The notes beneath the pieces were generated by a model that ran no database searches, had not been told where the DNA came from, and saw nothing but the letters and a program-made list of their open reading frames with translations. Shown here piece after piece: positions 59,306 through 64,000 of a stretch of DNA of 64,000 nucleotides; position 1 is the first letter of the stretch, and every line of letters begins with the position of its first letter. Origin of the DNA: CAVWDU01 sp963840725 (GTDB lineage: Bacteria > Pseudomonadota > Gammaproteobacteria > Pseudomonadales > Halieaceae); assembly GCA_963840725.1 (NCBI GenBank), contig CAWIZY010000009.1:310001-374000 (forward strand). Direction: 5' to 3'. The translations under genes were made by a program, and so were the position numbers.

Positions 59306-61564
59306 GTGCCACCCGAAACGACAATGACCGGTTCGCGGCTGACAACCGATCAGTTGGAAGCCATAGTGACCGGCACCTGCGGCGACCTCTTCGGCGTGCT
59401 TGGAGCACGCTACCTCGCCGAGGCGGGGCGACTGGAGATCAGGGTATTCCGACCCGGTGCCACGCGCATTGAGGTGGTAGCGCGCGCAGGAGGCCGCAAG
59501 GTGACCGAGTTGGCTCCCGTCCACGCCGGCGGGGTTTTCGAAAAGTCACTCGGTAACCGCCGTCATCCCTTCGATTATTATTTGCGCTGTCATTATGACG
59601 GGGCGGAGGTCATCGAGGAGGATGTATACCGGTTTCCGTCGTGTCTCGGCGCAGATGATATCTACCTGTTCGGGGAGGGTACCGCTGAGCGCGCCTACCG
59701 TTGGATGGGGGCTCATTGCCGGGAGCTGCTGGGTATCGATGGGGTTGTGTTCACGGTATGGGCTCCCAGTGCAAGGCGGGTCTCGGTGGTCGGCGAATTC
59801 AACTACTGGGACGGCCGCCGGCATGTGATGCGACCCCACCCCGATTCCGGTATCTGGGAGATATTCATTCCGGGGGTCAACCAGTACGCGCATTACAAGT
59901 TCGAAATCATTGACGCGAGGGGCGAACCACTGGCACTCAAGTCAGATCCCTATGCGCGTTCCATGCAGCACCCGCCGCAGACTGCATCGCGGGTCGTCCT
60001 GGATGAAGACTACACCTGGACCGATGGCAACTGGTTGCGGCGCCGCGGTGACGGGGACAGTCGCCGGCAACCCATGTCTATTTACGAGGTCCATGCAGGA
60101 TCCTGGCGGCGGCGCGAGGACGAAGACAACCGGTACCTGAGCTATGCGGAGCTCGCCGATGAACTGATACCCTATGTCGTCGACATGGGGTTCACCCACG
60201 TCCAGTTGATGCCCGTCAGCGAATACCCCTTCGACGGCTCCTGGGGGTACCAGCCCATCGGGCTGTTTGCACCCAGTATCAGATTCGGAACCCCGGACGA
60301 GTTCCGGCTTTTTGTCGATGCGTGTCACCAAAGCGGGATCGGTGTACTGCTGGACTGGGTGCCGGGCCATTTTCCCACCGATGAGCACGGCCTGGGTAAC
60401 TTTGACGGCAGCTGCCTGTATGAGCACAAGGACCGGCGCCAGGGGTTTCATCCCGATTGGAACACCCTGATCTACAACTACGGCAGGGGAGAAGTTGTCA
60501 GTTACCTGCTCAGCAACGCCATCTACTGGCTCGACGAGTACCACCTCGACGGTCTCCGGGTAGACGCGGTCGCCTCCATGTTGTATCTGGACTACAGTCG
60601 CGAGGAGGGTCAGTGGCTGCCGAACGAACTGGGCGGGCGGGAAAACCTGGAGGCCATTGATTTTTTGCGTGCGGTCAACACCCGCGTTTACGGCAGCCAA
60701 CCCGGCGTCATGATGATCGCGGAAGAGTCGACGTCCTGGCCCGGTGTGTCCCGGCCCGTCCACGACGGCGGCCTGGGTTTCGGCTACAAGTGGAACATGG
60801 GATGGATGAACGACACCCTGCGTTACATGGCCCGGGATCCGCTGTATCGCGGCCACCATCACAACGAGATGACCTTCGGCATCACCTACGCCTGGAGCGA
60901 GAATTTCATCCTGCCGCTCAGCCACGACGAAGTCGTGCATGGCAAGCGCTCTCTGCTGCACAAGATGCCGGGCGACAGCTGGCAGCAGTTCGCCAACCTG
61001 CGCGCCTACCTGGCCTTCATGTGGGGACATCCCGGCAAGAAGCTGCTGTTCATGGGCGGTGAATTTGCCCAGCGTGGAGAGTGGAACCACGATCGCTCGC
61101 TGGACTGGCAATTGCTCTCCGTGAAAGCCCATCGCGGCGTGCAGGCGCTGGTCAGGCAGTTGAACCGCGCCTACGTCGAGATTCCCGCGTTGCATGATCT
61201 CGACTGTGACCCTGAGGGCTTCCAATGGCTGCAGGTCGACAACCGCGACACCTCGGTATTTGCCTGGTTGCGCCGTGACGAGAGCGGCGAATCAATCGCG
61301 CTGGTCCTCAGCAACCTGACACCGGTGGTTCACCACGGTTACCGCGTGGGTGTACCCCGGCCGGGACGCTACTATGAGTTGATCAATACCGACGCGGATG
61401 TATACGGCGGCAGCAACGTGGTCAACCCGTCCGGGTTCGAGGCGCGGCCCGACCCCTGTGATCATCAGCCCTGGTCGATCAGGCTGGAACTGCCGCCACT
61501 GGCGACGCTTATCATCGTGAACGAACCTCCCGCTAGCCTCGAGGGCAATGAAAATGACGACTGA
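59306..61564 (+). CDS. glgB: 1,4-alpha-glucan branching enzyme GlgB
   Basis: A branching enzyme of about 752 residues that moves alpha-1,4 glucan segments to alpha-1,6 positions in glycogen. Modules in order: N-terminal CBM48 (FGVLGARYL; ARRVSVVGEFNYWDGRRHVMRP), the GH13 barrel (FTHVQLMPVSEYPFDGSWGYQP, LDGLRVDAVASMLYLDYSR nucleophile Asp, VMMIAEESTSWPGVS acid Glu, LPLSHDEVVHGK) and the C-terminal beta domain. GTG 59306 is preferred because GGGAG lies 7 nt upstream; ATG 59324 six codons later is an alternative. It overlaps glgP, so the two form a transcription unit. Confidence 0.93.
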   Translation: MPPETTMTGSRLTTDQLEAIVTGTCGDLFGVLGARYLAEAGRLEIRVFRPGATRIEVVARAGGRKVTELAPVHAGGVFEKSLGNRRHPFDYYLRCHYDGAEVIEEDVYRFPSCLGADDIYLFGEGTAERAYRWMGAHCRELLGIDGVVFTVWAPSARRVSVVGEFNYWDGRRHVMRPHPDSGIWEIFIPGVNQYAHYKFEIIDARGEPLALKSDPYARSMQHPPQTASRVVLDEDYTWTDGNWLRRRGDGDSRRQPMSIYEVHAGSWRRREDEDNRYLSYAELADELIPYVVDMGFTHVQLMPVSEYPFDGSWGYQPIGLFAPSIRFGTPDEFRLFVDACHQSGIGVLLDWVPGHFPTDEHGLGNFDGSCLYEHKDRRQGFHPDWNTLIYNYGRGEVVSYLLSNAIYWLDEYHLDGLRVDAVASMLYLDYSREEGQWLPNELGGRENLEAIDFLRAVNTRVYGSQPGVMMIAEESTSWPGVSRPVHDGGLGFGYKWNMGWMNDTLRYMARDPLYRGHHHNEMTFGITYAWSENFILPLSHDEVVHGKRSLLHKMPGDSWQQFANLRAYLAFMWGHPGKKLLFMGGEFAQRGEWNHDRSLDWQLLSVKAHRGVQALVRQLNRAYVEIPALHDLDCDPEGFQWLQVDNRDTSVFAWLRRDESGESIALVLSNLTPVVHHGYRVGVPRPGRYYELINTDADVYGGSNVVNPSGFEARPDPCDHQPWSIRLELPPLATLIIVNEPPASLEGNENDD

Positions 61565-64000
61565 AGAGAACGGGTCGGCGAGCCTGGGTATGGATGCAGC
61601 GTCGCTGAGTGAAGACCTGCGACGCCATTTCCACGTGACCCTGGGCCGCGACGCCGTCGGCCACTCTCGGCGGTACCTTTACCAGGCACTCGGGCTGACG
61701 GTGCGAGACCGTCTGGTGGAACGCTGGCGCCGCACCCGTGAGCGCTACCGCGTGCAACAGCCCAAGCGGGTGAACTACATGTCGCTGGAATTTCTCATGG
61801 GCAGGGCACTCAACAACGCGGTCATGAATCTCGAGCTCGAAGAGCCGGTGCGGGCTGCACTGCAGGATTACGCCTGTGACCTGGAGGACGTACTGGCCCC
61901 CGAAATGGACGCAGGACTCGGGAATGGTGGCCTCGGCCGGCTCGCGGCCTGTTTCCTTGACAGCTGCGCCTGCCTCGAAATACCGGTGACAGGCTACGGC
62001 ATCCGCTACGAGTACGGCATGTTTCACCAGCAGATCGAAGACGGCTACCAGATAGAAAGTCCGGACAACTGGTTGCGCGAGGGTTACCTCTGGGAAATCG
62101 AAAGTCCCGAGAACGCCTGCCGGGTGAAGTTCCAGGGCAGAACGGAAACCTACCGGGATGCCCACGGCAATCAGCGACACCGTTGGACGGATACGCATGA
62201 CGTGCTGGCCGTGCCTTACGATGTGCCGGTGCCGGGCTACCGGAACGACACCGTCAATACCCTGCGACTGTGGAAGTCGGAGGCGACCGACGAGTTTGAT
62301 CTCGACGAGTTCAACGCCGGCAGTTACACCGATGCGGTGGCACAGAAGAATCTCGCCGAGCAGATCACCATGGTCCTGTACCCCAATGACGCCAGTGAGA
62401 GCGGGAAGTCCTTGCGCCTGCGGCAGCAGTACTTTCTCGCCTCGGCCAGCCTGCAGGACGTGATCAACCGCTGGGTTGCCAGGCACGGGGAGGATTTTCG
62501 CCAGTTCGCGGCGCAGAACTGTTTCCAGCTCAACGACACCCATCCGACTGTCGCGGTGGCCGAAATTATGCGCCTGCTGATGGACGAAAGAGGGCTGCCG
62601 TGGGACGAGGCATGGCAGATCACCCGCGATACCATGGCCTACACGAACCATACGTTGCTACCCGAGGCGCTGGAGCGCTGGTCGGTGCCGACATTCGGCG
62701 AGTTGTTACCGAGGCTGCTGGACATCATTTATGAAATCAATGGCAGGTTTCTCGCCGAGGTGGCCCAGCGCTGGCCGGGTGACGTGGCCCGCCAGCAACG
62801 CCTGTCGATCGTCGAAGAAGGACCGGTGCCCCAGTTGCGCATGGCTCACCTGGCCATCGTCGCCAGTTTCTCGGTGAATGGCGTCGCCTCCCTGCACACT
62901 CAACTGTTGAAGCAGGGCTTGTTCCGCGATTTTTATGAACTCTGGCCGGAAAAGTTCAACAACAAGACCAACGGTGTTACGCCGCGTCGTTGGCTGGCCC
63001 ATTGCAATCGCAATCTCGAGACCTTGATCACCTCGGCGATCGGTCCGGGCTGGGTATCCGACCTCGACCGGCTGGACGGGCTGCGTAGCTATGCCGATGA
63101 TCCGGAATTCATGGATCAGTGGATGGCCGTGAAGCGCGGCAACAAGATGCGCGTGGCAGAACTGGTGGCCAGCCGCTGCGAGGTCCACTTCGAACCGTCG
63201 ATGCTCTTTGATGTGCAGGTGAAGCGCATCCATGAATACAAGCGACAGTTGCTCAATGTGTTGCACGTGATCTGCCTTTACGACCGTATCTGCCGGGGTG
63301 ACACTGACGGTATGTACCCGCGATGCGTGCTGTTCGGAGGCAAGGCGGCACCCGGCTATCACGCGGCCAAGCTGATCATCAAATTGATCAACAACGTGGC
63401 CCAGGTGGTCAACCGTGATCCGCGGGCCCGCGACTGGCTCCGGGTCGCATTTGTGCCCGATTACGGGGTCACTGTCATGGAGGTGATCTGCCCCGGTACC
63501 GATCTTTCCGAACAGGTATCGACTGCGGGCAAGGAGGCGTCCGGTACCGGGAACATGAAATTCATGATGAACGGGGCACTCACCATCGGTACCCTCGACG
63601 GCGCCAACATCGAGATCAGGGATGCCGTAGGCGAGGAGAACTTCTTCCTGTTCGGCCTGAGTGCGGCTGAGGTCGTGGCAACCCGGTCACAGTATGATCC
63701 CGGTGCTATCGTCGCCGCGGACCCCGAGCTGCAGCGTGTGCTGCAGTTGCTGGAGACGGGGTACTTCAACCTCTTCGAACCCGGCATCTTCGAGCCTCTC
63801 ATCCATGCGATGCGCAGCCCGAATGACCCCTGGATGACTATTGCCGATTTCCGCAGCTACGTGGATGCCCAGGAGCGGGTGGCGGAGGCCTATCGCGATG
63901 GCCAGCGTTGGGCCAGGATGAGCATACTCAACACCGCCGCCAGCGGCCGCTTTTCCAGCGACCGCACCATCCGGGAGTACCGCGACGATATCTGGTACCG
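61554..64000 (+). CDS. glgP: Glycogen phosphorylase GlgP, 3' end outside window
   Basis: An almost complete alpha-glucan phosphorylase of at least 815 residues; the window ends within the last few codons (...IREYRDDIWY). It releases glucose-1-phosphate from glycogen using PLP. Motifs are YMSLEFLMGRAL, LGNGGLGRLAACFLDS, KFNNKTNGVTPRRWL, KRIHEYKRQLLN, GKAAPGYHAAK and SGTGNMKFMMNGALTIGTLDGANIEI, with PLP Lys669. ATG 61554 is chosen over 61548 because GAGGG is 8 nt upstream. It starts 11 nt before the glgB stop, pairing synthesis-side branching with breakdown. Confidence 0.95.
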   Translation, partial: MTTEENGSASLGMDAASLSEDLRRHFHVTLGRDAVGHSRRYLYQALGLTVRDRLVERWRRTRERYRVQQPKRVNYMSLEFLMGRALNNAVMNLELEEPVRAALQDYACDLEDVLAPEMDAGLGNGGLGRLAACFLDSCACLEIPVTGYGIRYEYGMFHQQIEDGYQIESPDNWLREGYLWEIESPENACRVKFQGRTETYRDAHGNQRHRWTDTHDVLAVPYDVPVPGYRNDTVNTLRLWKSEATDEFDLDEFNAGSYTDAVAQKNLAEQITMVLYPNDASESGKSLRLRQQYFLASASLQDVINRWVARHGEDFRQFAAQNCFQLNDTHPTVAVAEIMRLLMDERGLPWDEAWQITRDTMAYTNHTLLPEALERWSVPTFGELLPRLLDIIYEINGRFLAEVAQRWPGDVARQQRLSIVEEGPVPQLRMAHLAIVASFSVNGVASLHTQLLKQGLFRDFYELWPEKFNNKTNGVTPRRWLAHCNRNLETLITSAIGPGWVSDLDRLDGLRSYADDPEFMDQWMAVKRGNKMRVAELVASRCEVHFEPSMLFDVQVKRIHEYKRQLLNVLHVICLYDRICRGDTDGMYPRCVLFGGKAAPGYHAAKLIIKLINNVAQVVNRDPRARDWLRVAFVPDYGVTVMEVICPGTDLSEQVSTAGKEASGTGNMKFMMNGALTIGTLDGANIEIRDAVGEENFFLFGLSAAEVVATRSQYDPGAIVAADPELQRVLQLLETGYFNLFEPGIFEPLIHAMRSPNDPWMTIADFRSYVDAQERVAEAYRDGQRWARMSILNTAASGRFSSDRTIREYRDDIWY

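Noticed and set aside
59942..61225. 427-codon frame antisense to glgB
   Set aside because: Shadow of a catalytic gene with all GH13 motifs.
61533..62651. 372-codon frame antisense to glgP
   Set aside because: Shadow of the phosphorylase; the plus-strand frame is open to the window end with conserved motifs.

Overview
The window comes from a GC-rich, Gram-negative bacterium, most likely a marine gammaproteobacterium of the Halieaceae/OM60 or a related oligotrophic lineage. This is inferred from gene content: two wax-ester synthase/DGAT paralogues, a heme-type fatty-acid cis/trans isomerase, a TonB-dependent B12 receptor, long PutA, an ECF sigma/ChrR light-stress system with photolyase, and glycogen enzymes. 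No rRNA, tRNA, CRISPR, phage or complete insertion sequence was seen. It is chromosomal housekeeping and accessory DNA with dense gene packing and many ATGA start/stop overlaps.

Layout. 1-5.6 kb: surface-modification genes (methyltransferase, glycosyltransferase, sulfotransferase), a glycine-zipper lipoprotein behind a tiny coupled leader ORF, a Tat-exported HisC-like aminotransferase with a TauE-type permease, and GlpE rhodanese. 5.9-8.8 kb: WS/DGAT with a long Lys/Ala tail and an HDAC-family deacetylase. 9.1-13.5 kb: cis/trans isomerase coupled to a DJ-1/PfpI protein, a DUF3313 lipoprotein and a PilZ protein. 13.8-19.6 kb: an SDR protein, an alpha/beta hydrolase and PutA. 19.9-24.6 kb: a B12 locus with sigma70 promoter, cobalamin riboswitch, BtuB, CobO, BtuC and BtuD-like genes. 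24.7-29.2 kb: AGPS-like flavoenzyme, sulfotransferase and thiolase-like protein. 29.2-34.9 kb: the four-gene ligase-associated repair cluster (MBL exonuclease, ATP-dependent ligase, Lhr-core helicase, metallophosphoesterase), with the ligase frameshifted as written.

35.5-46.1 kb is the most coherent system. An ECF11-type rpoE-chrR pair lies divergent to an operon of FAD oxidoreductase, DUF1365 protein and cyclopropane fatty acid synthase. This is followed by photolyase, a PAS histidine kinase, folE, a sirtuin and a TIGR01777 epimerase. Four intergenic sites share a TGATCC box followed 15-17 nt later by CGTA: upstream of rpoE, of the FAD/cfa operon, of folE and of the epimerase. This suggests one singlet-oxygen/light regulon that includes folE and probably the kinase and photolyase behind it.

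46.2-51.7 kb: a second WS/DGAT whose Lys/Ala/Pro tail is broken by a one-base loss in the repeat, two aminotransferases and a SYLF protein. 51.8-59.1 kb: CDF metal transporter, an unusual three-module secreted protein (sugar dehydrogenase, cytochrome c, sulfatase), AsmA and an EEP hydrolase. 59.3-64 kb: glgB and glgP, the latter cut by the window end. Storage lipid, glycogen, photoprotection and B12 scavenging together suit a sunlit, nutrient-poor habitat.
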